NCBI RefSeq assembly: GCF_000169435.1
Contig: NZ_AAYB01000001.1
Coordinates: forward strand, 620,001 to 684,000
DNA length: 64,000 bases
Reading direction: 5' to 3'
Origin: Roseobacter sp. CCS2
GTDB taxonomy: Bacteria; Pseudomonadota; Alphaproteobacteria; Rhodobacterales; Rhodobacteraceae
The notes beneath the pieces are model-generated. The model was not told where the DNA came from and did no database searches. It saw only the letters and a list, made by a program, of their open reading frames with translations. Within the stretch, counting starts at the first letter, position 1, and every line of letters starts with the position of its first letter. The position numbers and the translations under genes were made by a program. Positions 16,846-25,460 of the stretch are shown here, one piece after another.

Positions 16846-16901
16846 CGCTTGCACTCACCGCCCCGCTGCTTAGCTTGATCCGGCCAAGACAGGAGTACGC
16901 C

Positions 16902-18071
16902 ATGACATTCGACCACGCCCCCGACCGCCGGAACACCCACTGCGTCAAATGGGACAGCATGGAAGCGCTTTACGGCGTCCGCCCGGACGAAGGGATTTCA
17001 ATGTGGGTGGCCGATATGGAATTTGCGGCAGCACCCTGCATCCAGAAATCTGTGCAGGATATGGTTGATCACGGGGTCTATGGCTATTTTGGCGATGACA
17101 GCAAATACAAGGCCGCGATCCAATGGTGGATGGAAACCCGCCATAACTGGGCGATTGATCCGGCATGGATTTTCACGACACACGGGCTGGTCAACGGCAC
17201 AGCGATGTGTGTGGACGCCTTTACCAACCCCGGTGATGGTATCGTGTTGTTTACCCCAGTCTATCACGCTTTCGCCCGCGTGATTGAGGCCGCCGACCGG
17301 CAGGTCGTGGAATGTGAACTGGTCAACAACGATGGCCGCTATGAAATGGACTTTACCGCTTACGACGCGCAGATGACGGGACACGAGCGGATGGTTATCC
17401 TCTGCTCACCTCACAACCCCGGCGGGCGCGTCTGGACCAAGGCCGAACTACAGGCCGTCGCCGCCTTTGCCAAACGGCATGAGTTGATCCTTGTTTCGGA
17501 CGAAATCCATCACGATCTAACCATGCCCGGTCAGACCCACATCCCGATGGCGCATATCGACGGCATCACCGACCGGCTGGTGATGATGACAGCGACAACC
17601 AAGACCTTCAACATCGCAGGCAGCCATTCCGGTAACGTCATTATCGAAGACCCCGACCTGCGCGCACGCTTTGGCAAACGCATGGCAGCACTTGGGCTGT
17701 CGGCCAATAGTTTTGGCCTGTTCATGGCAACTGCCGCCTATTCGCCGGAAGGGGCAGCATGGGTTGATGAGTTGCGTGGCTATCTGGACCAGAACCGGCA
17801 AATCTTTGATGCAGGCGTCAATGCCATCCCCGGCCTGGCGTCCATGAACCTAGAGGCCACATATCTTGCTTGGGTCGATTTCGCCAATACAGGTATGTCG
17901 CGCGACGAATTCACAGCGCGCGTGCAGGACAAAGCGAAAATCGCCGCGAACCATGGGCCAACATTTGGCAAAGGCGGTGATAGCTTCCTAAGGTTCAACC
18001 TCGGCGCGCCAAAGGCACAGATCGAAGATGCGGTTGCACGTCTGCAAAGCGCCTTCGCTGATTTACAATAG
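16902..18071 (+). CDS. MalY/PatB-family PLP-dependent C-S lyase/aminotransferase
   Basis: A fold-type I PLP enzyme of 389 aa resembling MalY/PatB cystathionine beta-lyases. Visible motifs: the N-terminal MWVADMEFAAAP, CSPHNPGGRVW with the PLP-contacting Asn, VSDEIHHDL with Asp and His, and the Schiff-base Lys in TATTKTFNIAGSHSGN. The start at 16902 follows ACAGGAGTACGCC. The likely reaction is beta-elimination from cystathionine or cysteine conjugates, but MalY relatives also transaminate. It is transcribed alone, 56 bases after the XRE gene, and its 3' end meets the convergent next gene. Confidence 0.85.
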   Translation: MTFDHAPDRRNTHCVKWDSMEALYGVRPDEGISMWVADMEFAAAPCIQKSVQDMVDHGVYGYFGDDSKYKAAIQWWMETRHNWAIDPAWIFTTHGLVNGTAMCVDAFTNPGDGIVLFTPVYHAFARVIEAADRQVVECELVNNDGRYEMDFTAYDAQMTGHERMVILCSPHNPGGRVWTKAELQAVAAFAKRHELILVSDEIHHDLTMPGQTHIPMAHIDGITDRLVMMTATTKTFNIAGSHSGNVIIEDPDLRARFGKRMAALGLSANSFGLFMATAAYSPEGAAWVDELRGYLDQNRQIFDAGVNAIPGLASMNLEATYLAWVDFANTGMSRDEFTARVQDKAKIAANHGPTFGKGGDSFLRFNLGAPKAQIEDAVARLQSAFADLQ

Positions 18072-18072
18072 G

Positions 18073-18420
18073 CTAGCGGCCGATCAGGCCCGCGGGCACA
18101 AAATCGGGGCGCACAAAATCGGCAGCAGGCTCTGTTGCGACAGGCGTCGCCCATTTGAACTCAAACACCCGCTCAAAATCCTCATCAACCGAGGATACGA
18201 CAAGGCAGGTATAAAGGTGCTTGGGACCGTCATAAATATCGACATGACCACGCAGACGATCTGACCCATCAAGGTCCAGCGCAAAGCCGCCATCCCAAAA
18301 CCGCCGAATGCGATAGGTGTCATCCCCATCATGAACTGACAGGCGATCCTTGCGCTTTAACGCTGCTTTGCGTGCTTCTTCTAAACCCTGACGTACAGCA
18401 TCAGGCAAAAACGTATACAT
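18073..18420 (-). CDS. Small conserved protein of unknown function
   Basis: A 115-aa cytosolic-looking protein: a short N-terminal helix (LPDAVRQGLEEARKAALKRK), then an alternating beta-rich region (YRIRRFWDGGFALDLDGSDR, YTCLVVSSVDEDFERVFEFK). The pattern DRLRGHVDIYDG suggests a compact beta barrel. I recognise no family. It converges with the MalY gene (1 base between stops) and precedes cobM in the same orientation; the 152-base gap downstream to the cobM stop makes co-regulation doubtful. Confidence 0.65.
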   Translation of the reverse strand: MYTFLPDAVRQGLEEARKAALKRKDRLSVHDGDDTYRIRRFWDGGFALDLDGSDRLRGHVDIYDGPKHLYTCLVVSSVDEDFERVFEFKWATPVATEPAADFVRPDFVPAGLIGR

Positions 18421-18509
18421 ACCAAGCCCCTCCAGACTATGTGAAAGATGACCCGAGATAGGTAAAATTCAAATGACAAAATCCGCCGCAGTGCAGAAAC
18501 AGCTTAATT

Positions 18510-19277
18510 TTATGCCTTCACACGCGGTCGCAGCACATGCGGTTTGGCCGCATCATAGAGTGCGCTATCAGGAAACCCGTGCGAATCGGCCAAGGCCGGG
18601 CCAACAAGGATCAAGGCAGTGCGCGTGATCTTTGCCGCCCGCACCTTTTCGCGGACATCCATTAACGTGCCCCGAATAATCATCTGATCTGGCCACCCGA
18701 CACGATAAATCACAGCGACTGGGCAGTCCGCGCCATAGTGTGGGGCCAGCTGCCGCTCAATCTCGCGCAGCGCCCGAATACCTAGATGGATCGCAAGAGT
18801 GGCCCCGGTGCGTGCGAAATTTTCAAGCGTCTCACCTTCAGGCATCCCTGTCGATTTCATCGACATGCGGGTCAGGATGATCGATTGCGCCACCTCTGGC
18901 ACGGTCAATTCGGTCCCTAACGCCGCCGCCGCAGCGGCATAGGCAGGCACACCGGGGATAATCTGATAATCAATACCATCTGCTTTCAACCGCCGGATCT
19001 GTTCTGCAATCGCCCCGTAAAGCGACGGGTCACCAGAATGCACGCGTGCCACGTCCTGACCCTTGGCGTGGGCCTTTAAAATCTCACCATGGGTATCATC
19101 CAGCGTCATCGGTGCGGTATCCATCACCAACGCCCCCTTTGGCGCACAAGCAACAACCTCTGCTGGCACCAATGATCCTGCATAAAGACACACAGGACAG
19201 GCCCCAATCATCCGCGCGGCCTTTAACGTCAGCAGTTCAGGATCACCGGGACCCGCACCAATAAAGTAAACGGTCAT
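18510..19277 (-). CDS. cobM: Precorrin-4 C11-methyltransferase
   Basis: SAM-dependent methylation of precorrin-4 at C-11 in the corrin pathway. The 255-aa protein has the tetrapyrrole methylase pattern: VYFIGAGPGDPELLTLKAAR at the N-terminus, ARVHSGDPSLYGA (the GxPxxxxxG-like substrate loop) and VIPGVPAYAAAAA. The stretch MPEGETLENFARTGATLAIHL is typical of CobM/CbiF. It overlaps the CbiG-CobJ gene by 4 bases and is the last gene of the minus-strand cobalamin operon. Confidence 0.95.
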   Translation of the reverse strand: MTVYFIGAGPGDPELLTLKAARMIGACPVCLYAGSLVPAEVVACAPKGALVMDTAPMTLDDTHGEILKAHAKGQDVARVHSGDPSLYGAIAEQIRRLKADGIDYQIIPGVPAYAAAAAALGTELTVPEVAQSIILTRMSMKSTGMPEGETLENFARTGATLAIHLGIRALREIERQLAPHYGADCPVAVIYRVGWPDQMIIRGTLMDVREKVRAAKITRTALILVGPALADSHGFPDSALYDAAKPHVLRPRVKA

Positions 19278-21082
19278 CCCGCCAAATCCCCATCAATCTT
19301 GCGGGCATACCCGCGCGGCGTATACATCCGTGGCCCTTCACCAAGGGCAGCCAACCGCGAATGCGATGATCCAATTAATACAACCGTCAACATATCTACC
19401 TCGTCCACTTCCAGTTCATCCAAACGGCGATAGCGCACATGCTCCTCCGGGCGTCCAAGGGACGAGGCCAACATCACAGGCGTATCCGGCGGACGGTGCT
19501 GCAACAGAATTTCGCGCGCTTCCGCCAGCAAGGTCCGACGTCGCATCGACACCGGATTGTAAAAGGCGATCACAAAATCCCCTTCCGCCGCTGCCTTTAA
19601 CCGTTGCACGATATCTTCTCGCGGGGTCAACAAATCCGATAGTGAAATCGCACAGAAATCATGACCCAAAGGCGCACCCGCCCGGGCCGCCGCCCCTTGC
19701 AACGCACTTACCCCAGGCGAACACACCACTTCAACCCGGCGTGCCGCATCCGTCACACCCATCTGATCTGGCCCGCGATCCAGCAGTTCAAACACCAAAG
19801 CTGCCATTGCATAAATCCCTGCATCGCCTGAACAGACCAAAGCCACGTTTTTGCCCTGCCCTGCCTGCTCCAATGCATAGCGACACCGTTCTTCTTCACC
19901 GCCCAATGGAAAATCGGACCGCGCTTTGCCCACAGCCAATGGCCCCAGCAAATCAATATAAAGCCCATAGCCCACCAGCTCTTCCGCCTCAGACACCAAG
20001 CGCGATACCTCAGGCGTCCGCCACGCGGCCTGCCCCGGACCGATACCCACAACAGACAAACGCCCGCGCGCGCGACCCGCGAAATCCACCAATGGCTCAG
20101 GTGTTACAACCAAAGCGCAGGTGGCATTGGCGGTCTTGCGTTTGGGCACCAGAAATGCGCCCGCATCACCGGCCTGCGCCAATGCTGCCGCCTCAGACAC
20201 GCCATGGGCGCCCACTTCAGCAAAAACCACGTCAGAGGGGGTCTGCAACCTTGGTGTCTGTGCTTCCAGTACGTCAGCTTCAAACAGGCGCAGTGGCACA
20301 CCCAAATCAGCAGCCAAATTAATGATCGCTGGCTCATCCGCCTTCAGCGAAATTGTGTTCACCGAGTGTACAGCTTCGGGCGCGACACCCGCTTCATCCA
20401 AGACATCGGCGACCAGTGTCGCCAGTTCGTCCGCAGGGCAATTGCGCGCGCAACCAACACCCAAGGTCAGGCGCTGTGGTGCAAACTGCAAATGTGTATC
20501 ACCCAGATCGTCCTGGCGATCCATCGTGCAGGACAGGCGCACCGCATCACCCTTTGGCAACTTGGCCAACCAAGGTACCGCGCCAATCACCTCAGCGCCC
20601 TCTCCGGCCAGCAAGGCCGCCATCGCCGCTTTCGCGTCATCCCGATTGACCAGCCGCCACCCTTTGGGCGGCTCGTCCAATGCGATGCCCAGCGCCACGT
20701 CTCCTGCGGTGGTCACTGCGGAAACCGCGCCTAAAGCCTGCGCTATCTGCGCGGAAAGCTTGTTTGCCCCGCGATGCCCCCCCAAAAGCGGGACCACCAC
20801 CGCGCCATCATCAGACACAGAAATCACCGGCGGTTCGGTTGTCTTATCCACCAATAATGGGGCAACGGCCCGGATCAGAATACCAGACGCGCAAACCCCC
20901 ACAATCGGTACACCTGCCGCAAACAAATCACGCGCGTGATCCAATGCATTGGCAAAGAACGCGTCCGCCTGATCAACGCGACCTTCACGCCCATGCACCT
21001 GCGCACCAAGGGTCGCCGCTATACGATGCGCGGTCGCCTCACCAGAGCGCGAGAGCGCCAATACTACGGGTTTCAAAGCCAA
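19274..21082 (-). CDS. cobJ: CbiG-CobJ fusion: cobalt-precorrin-5A hydrolase-like / precorrin-3B C17-methyltransferase
   Basis: A 602-aa fusion. Residues ~1-340 are CbiG-like: ALSRSGEATAHRIAATLGAQ, PLLGGHRGANKLSAQIA with its invariant Gly-Gly-His, and the CbiG/CobE C-terminal LGVGCARNCPADEL. From ~345 it is a CobJ/CbiH methylase: LSVVGIGPGQAAWRTPEV, GYGLYIDLLG, VALVCSGDAGIYAMA and IAFYNPVSMRRR. CobJ methylates C-17 with ring contraction. CbiG removes the C2 fragment in the anaerobic route, and its CobE-like part accompanies the aerobic route. It overlaps cobI by 10 bases. Confidence 0.93.
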   Translation of the reverse strand: MALKPVVLALSRSGEATAHRIAATLGAQVHGREGRVDQADAFFANALDHARDLFAAGVPIVGVCASGILIRAVAPLLVDKTTEPPVISVSDDGAVVVPLLGGHRGANKLSAQIAQALGAVSAVTTAGDVALGIALDEPPKGWRLVNRDDAKAAMAALLAGEGAEVIGAVPWLAKLPKGDAVRLSCTMDRQDDLGDTHLQFAPQRLTLGVGCARNCPADELATLVADVLDEAGVAPEAVHSVNTISLKADEPAIINLAADLGVPLRLFEADVLEAQTPRLQTPSDVVFAEVGAHGVSEAAALAQAGDAGAFLVPKRKTANATCALVVTPEPLVDFAGRARGRLSVVGIGPGQAAWRTPEVSRLVSEAEELVGYGLYIDLLGPLAVGKARSDFPLGGEEERCRYALEQAGQGKNVALVCSGDAGIYAMAALVFELLDRGPDQMGVTDAARRVEVVCSPGVSALQGAAARAGAPLGHDFCAISLSDLLTPREDIVQRLKAAAEGDFVIAFYNPVSMRRRTLLAEAREILLQHRPPDTPVMLASSLGRPEEHVRYRRLDELEVDEVDMLTVVLIGSSHSRLAALGEGPRMYTPRGYARKIDGDLAG

Positions 21083-21774
21083 GGATCAGCCCCTTTCGTG
21101 AGCAAAATCATCGAAAAATACGGTGCCTTTTCAGGGGCATCTGCCAGCGGCAGCACCACCTCTTCCGCCAGCGTTGCACGCGCGACATACATGGCATCCG
21201 CAGTCAGCCCAAGGGCGTCAATCACGCCACGGATCTTGGCCAGATGGCGCCCTACTTTCATGATGACAACGCTTTCAGCGCCTTCGATCCGCGCACGCAA
21301 TTCATCTTCGGGCAATGGCCCCGGCAGCACGGTCAACCGTTCATTGCGGGCAGCAAGCGGCATACAGGCGGCAGCGGCACAGGCCGTGACAGATGTCACA
21401 CCCGGGACAACTTCGGTTTGGTAAGTTTCGGACAACCGCGCGAACAGATACATGAAAGAGCCATAAAAGAAGGGATCACCTTCGCAAAGGCACACCACGT
21501 TCTGACCGGCATCTAAAGCTGCTGCAATTTCAATCGCCCCTTTGTCATAGGCAGCCTGTGCCGGGGCGCGTTCCACCGACATGGGCACATCCATCACAAT
21601 CTCCCGCACCCCCGGCGCGATCAGATCAGCGGCAATGGATCGCGCAAAACTATCTGCACCGGCCAGCGTGGGGTAGGCCACAACCGCAGCCCCTTTGATC
21701 AGGCGTGCTGCACGCAGCGTCATCAGATCAGGTGCCCCGGGGCCCAGACCAACACCATAAAGAACACCCGTCAT
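21073..21774 (-). CDS. cobI: Precorrin-2 C20-methyltransferase
   Basis: Methylates precorrin-2 (or its cobalt form) at C-20. The 233-aa protein begins MTGVLYGVGLGPGAPDLMTL and carries FLARL-type CobI features: DVPMSVERAPAQAAYD, VCLCEGDPFFYGSFMYLF and VVPGVTSVTACAAAA, all typical of CobI/CbiL. I chose the ATG at 21774 because it overlaps the end of cobL by 4 bases. It sits between cobL and the CbiG-CobJ fusion, in normal operon order. Confidence 0.94.
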   Translation of the reverse strand: MTGVLYGVGLGPGAPDLMTLRAARLIKGAAVVAYPTLAGADSFARSIAADLIAPGVREIVMDVPMSVERAPAQAAYDKGAIEIAAALDAGQNVVCLCEGDPFFYGSFMYLFARLSETYQTEVVPGVTSVTACAAAACMPLAARNERLTVLPGPLPEDELRARIEGAESVVIMKVGRHLAKIRGVIDALGLTADAMYVARATLAEEVVLPLADAPEKAPYFSMILLTKGADPWL

Positions 21775-22973
21775 CGCTTCACCAGGCTCCACTGCGTCAC
21801 AGGCATCAGCGGGCGCCAACCTGTCAGACGCCCAACAGGTTCCGCCCTGTGAACCGATAGCTTCACCAGATTACCGCCATGGGTCTTGTGCAGGTCGATC
21901 AATGCGGCCTCGCTTTCCAATGTCACCGCGTTAGCCACCAATCGGCCCAAAGGGCGCAACGCAGCCCATGCAGCGTCAAAAGTTTCGCGGCTCAGCCCTC
22001 CCCCGATGAAGATCGCATCGGGTGCGTCCAGCCCATCGAGCGCGTCTGGCACCGATCCTTCGATGATGACCAGTTTCGGCACACCCAGCGCCAATGCGTT
22101 CGCAGCGGCCATCGCACGGCGATCCGCGCGCGGCTCAATCCCCACAGCGCGGGCATAGCGGGCCGCACGCATCCATTCGATGGCGACCGATCCACAGCCG
22201 CAGCCAATGTCCCAAAGCAATGCACCGCGCATCGGCATCAGTTTGGCGACGGTAGCGGCGCGCACTTCCTGTTTGGTCATTGTACCGTCAGATTGAAACA
22301 AATCATCCGCCAGACCCGGCACGCGTGGCAGCAATGCCGCGTCAGGGGCCGCAACGCAATGCACCGCCAAAGTGTTGAAAGCCGGCACCGTATGATCCCA
22401 ATCCTCGGCCAATCCATCGAAACGGGCTTCGTCCTTGCCGCCCATCGCGGCCAAGACGGTCATCTTTGATTTGCCAAAACCACGCGCGGTCAGGAAGGCC
22501 GCGATCTGCGCGGGTGTTTCGGCACCGGTCGTCAGAACCAGTAATTGCGCATCCGGCTGAATGAACGCAATCATCTGTTCCACCGGGCGACCATGAACGG
22601 TCAGCGTTTCCACATCAGGCAGCGACCAGCCCATGCGGGCCGCGGCTAGTTGGAATGCCGATAGTTGCGGATGATAAATAATCTCGGACGGGTCAATCGC
22701 GCGACCAATACGGGCACCGACGGAAAACCATAAAGGATCGCCCGTTGCCAGAATAACGACGCGCTTGCCGCGCAAGTCTTCAATCGTCGAAATCAGCGCA
22801 TCAAACGGGTGCGGCCAGGCAAGGCGTGCGGCCGTCAGATTTTCAGTCAGCGTATGATGACGCTCACCACCGATGATGATCTCTGCGGCCTCGACCACCG
22901 CGCGCGTGGCGGGGACAAGACCATCCATACCGTCTTCGCCAATGCCGACAATATGCAGCCAGGGATCAGCCAT
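21771..22973 (-). CDS. cobL: Precorrin-6Y C5,15-methyltransferase (decarboxylating)
   Basis: Methylates C-5 and C-15 and decarboxylates the C-12 acetate side chain. It is 400 aa in two parts: a CbiE-like methylase (IVGIGEDGMDGLVPATRAVV, ILATGDPLWFSVG) to about residue 210, and a CbiT-like Rossmann methylase with MTKQEVRAATVAKLMPMRGA then LLWDIGCGCGSVAIEWM. The start at 22973 follows a GGGGG Shine-Dalgarno that is locked in a hairpin (22983-22996). It overlaps cobI by 4 bases. Confidence 0.95.
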   Translation of the reverse strand: MADPWLHIVGIGEDGMDGLVPATRAVVEAAEIIIGGERHHTLTENLTAARLAWPHPFDALISTIEDLRGKRVVILATGDPLWFSVGARIGRAIDPSEIIYHPQLSAFQLAAARMGWSLPDVETLTVHGRPVEQMIAFIQPDAQLLVLTTGAETPAQIAAFLTARGFGKSKMTVLAAMGGKDEARFDGLAEDWDHTVPAFNTLAVHCVAAPDAALLPRVPGLADDLFQSDGTMTKQEVRAATVAKLMPMRGALLWDIGCGCGSVAIEWMRAARYARAVGIEPRADRRAMAAANALALGVPKLVIIEGSVPDALDGLDAPDAIFIGGGLSRETFDAAWAALRPLGRLVANAVTLESEAALIDLHKTHGGNLVKLSVHRAEPVGRLTGWRPLMPVTQWSLVKR

Positions 22974-22982
22974 TGCTTGTCA

Positions 22983-22996
22983 CCCCCTGTCGGGGG
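22983..22996 (-). promoter_or_regulatory. Hairpin that pairs the cobL ribosome-binding site
   Basis: On the minus-strand RNA, CCCCC-GACA-GGGGG folds into a five-bp GC stem. The GGGGG arm (22983-22987) is the apparent Shine-Dalgarno, nine bases before the cobL ATG. Together with the hairpin at 23008-23022 it fills the short cobH-cobL gap. Confidence 0.6.
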
Positions 22997-23007
22997 CTTC
23001 GCGCAGA

Positions 23008-23022
23008 ATGCCCGAAGGGCAT
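23008..23022 (-). promoter_or_regulatory. Second intercistronic hairpin, cobH-cobL
   Basis: ATGCCCTTCGGGCAT (minus strand) forms a perfect 6-bp stem with a three-base loop, 13 bases after the cobH stop. It is not followed by a U-tract. It may be an mRNA processing or stability element, or part of a dispersed repeat. Confidence 0.5.
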
Positions 23023-23035
23023 GAAAAGCGTTTGA

Positions 23036-23671
23036 TCACGCATCTTCTGGCAATCCCGCCGCCAAAGCATTCACCGCCGCTGAGGCCATCGCCGATCCAC
23101 CACGCCGCCCGCGCAAGGCCACGAAATCGCACCCCCGCGGACGTGCGGCCAATTCAGCCTTGCTTTCGGCGGCCCCAACGAAACCGACGGGAAATCCAAG
23201 AATGACCGCAGGCTTTGGCCACCCGGCATCAAGCAGCTCAAGCAGATGAAAAAGCGCCGTAGGTGCATTGCCAATGGCGACGATGGCCCCTTCGATGTGG
23301 TTTTCCCAAAGTTCTACTGCCGCCGCAGACCGCGTATTTCCAATATCAGTTGCACGCGCAGGCACTGTCGGATCGTTTAATGTAACGATTACCTCGTTCT
23401 TTGCAGGCAAATAGCGGCGAATAATCCCGGCACCGACCATTTCGCAATCACACAGGACCGGCGCACCCGCCTGCAATGCATTGTGCCCTGCTGATGCGGC
23501 GTCTTCCGAAAAAGCCAAACGGTCTGCGATTTCAACCATACCGCAAGCGTGGATCAACCGCGTGATCATCGGCTGCATTGCCGGGGCAAAGCGCTCCAAC
23601 CGCGCTTCCGCGCGCACCGTCGCAAAACTTTGCGCGTAAATTGCAGAAGGGTCTGTTTGGTAGGGACGCAA
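23036..23671 (-). CDS. cobH: Precorrin-8X methylmutase
   Basis: Moves the methyl group from C-11 to C-12, forming hydrogenobyrinate. The 211-aa protein shows the CobH/CbiC pattern: RLIHACGMVEIADRLAFSED with the catalytic His, GAPVLCDCEMVGAGI, GNAPTALFHLLELLD and the C-terminal LRGRRGGSAMASAAVNALA. It lies 66 bases after cbiX and 62 bases before cobL, the only two real gaps in this operon. Confidence 0.95.
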   Translation of the reverse strand: MRPYQTDPSAIYAQSFATVRAEARLERFAPAMQPMITRLIHACGMVEIADRLAFSEDAASAGHNALQAGAPVLCDCEMVGAGIIRRYLPAKNEVIVTLNDPTVPARATDIGNTRSAAAVELWENHIEGAIVAIGNAPTALFHLLELLDAGWPKPAVILGFPVGFVGAAESKAELAARPRGCDFVALRGRRGGSAMASAAVNALAAGLPEDA

Positions 23672-23737
23672 GAGGCAGGCCTTTGTTTGTTATAGCACCC
23701 GCCAGAGCCTTTGGTAGGCGTTCAGCGGGCAAGATGA

Positions 23738-24934
23738 TTAGCGGACTTTGGTTTTCCGCGCGCTTTCAGGCCCATGGGGGTGTTTGGCATGCGGGTATGG
23801 CGCATGATGATGGTCATGGTCGTGATGATGATCATGCCCATGGTGATGATGATGGTGATGATCAGCGGCCTGCAACCGACACATCCCAGTGCAGAACGTA
23901 TCACAAAGCATACAGTCAGCCACATTGGACCCGGGTGCGTTGGCACCTTGCCCTTCGACGTGGTGGTGATGGCTTTCCTGCACGGCACCCACTTCGCCTT
24001 CAAAGCCCAGTACGGCGGTGCGGTACTTACACAAAACACATGTTGGCGGCGGAACAGCCCCAAAGGCGGGGTGTGCGCGGTCCTCAGCGCTGATGTGGTG
24101 ATGTGCGCCTTCTTCCAGTGCCAGCACCTGACTGCGGTAACCACAAATGCCACAGTTGGGCGGTGGTGTATCGCTGACCTGTTCCATGATCCGTTCGGCA
24201 AAGGTTTCCAGCACCTTTGGGTGGTCGCCCAGATAGCCAGCTTTGATGAATTGCATATCGCTGTGTTCGGCCGCGACCTGATCAGTGTAACCATAGATGC
24301 GGTCGATCAGAATGCCCGAGAACAGGAAATACGGAAACACAATGACCCGCTTGTAAGGCAAGCGCGCCACATGTTGCAGACAGGGTTCGACCAAGGGGAA
24401 AGTTACACCAGAATAGCCCACCTCGCACCAGCCAAAGCCCATGCCCTCTTGCAGCATCCTTGCAATCTTGGCCACGTTGCCATTGGCATCCGGGTCGGAC
24501 GCGCCGCGCCCGATCACAACAAGACAGGTTTCAGTCAGGGGCATGTCGCCGTGATCGGCATTGGCCTGATCAACTGCGTCCTGAATGCGGCCAGCGGCGG
24601 CAGCGATCATCTTGGGATCCACACCCAATTCGCGGCCATATTGCACCGTCATGCCGTGTTTGGCGGCATAGGTATTCAGCACCGTCGGAATATCATTCTT
24701 GGCATGCATTGCCGCAAATAGCATACCGGGAACCGCCAGAATGCGTTCGCATCCCGCCTCGCGCAGTTTGTCCAGACCGTCACGGATCACGGGGTTCGCA
24801 AATTCCAGATACCCATAGTCGGTCATCCAGTCATCGGGCAGATAGGCCGGTAGTTTGTCCGCCAAGGTCGCGAATTCATCAACAGCAGACTGGCTGCGCG
24901 ACCCGTGACCGCAAATCATGACACCGGTTTTCAT
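23738..24934 (-). CDS. cbiX: Long sirohydrochlorin cobaltochelatase with Cys motifs and His-rich tail
   Basis: Inserts cobalt (or another metal) into sirohydrochlorin. The 398-aa protein has two chelatase half-domains: the first with CGHGSRSQSA (His10) and AMHAKNDIP (His77), the second with VVIGRGASDPDANGN and FPYFLFSGILIDRI. Then come three Cys pairs, CGIC (261-264), CVLC (299-302) and CMLCDTFCTGMC (341-352), and a His-rich tail (about 359-386). Cys clusters and His tracts are known in long CbiX proteins, where an Fe-S cluster has been described. Here they probably store or deliver metal. It overlaps the upstream small gene by 4 bases. Confidence 0.92.
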   Translation of the reverse strand: MKTGVMICGHGSRSQSAVDEFATLADKLPAYLPDDWMTDYGYLEFANPVIRDGLDKLREAGCERILAVPGMLFAAMHAKNDIPTVLNTYAAKHGMTVQYGRELGVDPKMIAAAAGRIQDAVDQANADHGDMPLTETCLVVIGRGASDPDANGNVAKIARMLQEGMGFGWCEVGYSGVTFPLVEPCLQHVARLPYKRVIVFPYFLFSGILIDRIYGYTDQVAAEHSDMQFIKAGYLGDHPKVLETFAERIMEQVSDTPPPNCGICGYRSQVLALEEGAHHHISAEDRAHPAFGAVPPPTCVLCKYRTAVLGFEGEVGAVQESHHHHVEGQGANAPGSNVADCMLCDTFCTGMCRLQAADHHHHHHHGHDHHHDHDHHHAPYPHAKHPHGPESARKTKVR

Positions 24935-25146
24935 GCGGTTTCCTCTTCCAGCTCTTCTTCGCTGTTAGCTTCGGCTTCTCTTTCTTTCTTGCCCTTCATG
25001 GCACCCCAGATTGCGGCCAGCCCGGCCAGGCCAATCGCAATGCCTGCGGCCCAATGGTCGTGACCGGCTACATCGGCCAAGTGACCGGGGTGGGCCATGA
25101 CCGATGACCCGGTACAGATAAGCAAAACTGTTAGCAACTCCCGCAT
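24931..25146 (-). CDS. Small exported/membrane protein heading the cob operon (DUF6732-like)
   Basis: A 71-aa protein with a signal peptide (LLTVLLICTGSSVMAHPG), a short His-containing segment (GHLADVAGHDHW), one membrane helix (AAGIAIGLAGLAAIWGAM) and a highly charged cytoplasmic tail rich in Glu. The ATG at 25146 follows AAGGGGGAACACCC. I think it corresponds to the DUF6732 family, whose function is unknown. The four-base overlap with cbiX and the His residues on the periplasmic side suggest a role in cobalt handling; this is inference. Confidence 0.65.
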   Translation of the reverse strand: MRELLTVLLICTGSSVMAHPGHLADVAGHDHWAAGIAIGLAGLAAIWGAMKGKKEREAEANSEEELEEETA

Positions 25147-25171
25147 GGGTGTTCCCCCTTGTTGTCGCACT

Positions 25172-25257
25172 GCCAGAGAGCCCGTTTACCGGGTTTTCGA
25201 CGATGAGATGCACTGTCCCCGTTTTGGGTCAACCGTGCGCTCTCCAACCTCTCTGGC
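25172..25257 (-). ncRNA. Structured 5' leader of the cobalamin operon (candidate cis-regulatory RNA)
   Basis: On the minus-strand RNA a perfect 9-bp stem closes the element: GCCAGAGAG (25257-25249) pairs with CTCTCTGGC (25180-25172). Inside are two arms. One pairs GAGA..GCAC (25244-25235) with GTGC.TCTC (25213-25205) and carries an inner CCC-AAAAC-GGG hairpin. The other is CCCG-GTAAA-CGGG. This is a three-way junction ending 25 bases before the ATG of the first operon gene. I cannot match it to the cobalamin riboswitch or any other class I know. The pairing is seen in the sequence; the regulatory role is inferred. Confidence 0.5.
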
Positions 25258-25460
25258 CATTGCATTGGCTTCGTCTGCAACAGGTATAGGCGGCAGGGCT
25301 GCGTAGAGCAAACGCTTAAGCGACCCAAATGCGGCAAGGGGCGGCAACATCACGCTTTGGGGTATTGTGCATGAACGCACCGACGATGCGCCCTTATGCC
25401 GGTTTGTTCGCGGATGCTAAGGCGCTACCTCAACCTTAATGCAATAAAGGGATGATACAG

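Noticed and set aside
19330-20939. Several long plus-strand frames opposite cbiG-cobJ
   Set aside because: They follow the third-position GC pattern of the real minus-strand gene and show no domain or start signal.
25150-25460. Cobalamin riboswitch in front of the cob operon
   Set aside because: The location was right, but I could not find the conserved cobalamin-riboswitch core on either strand; only the distinct three-way-junction fold is supported.
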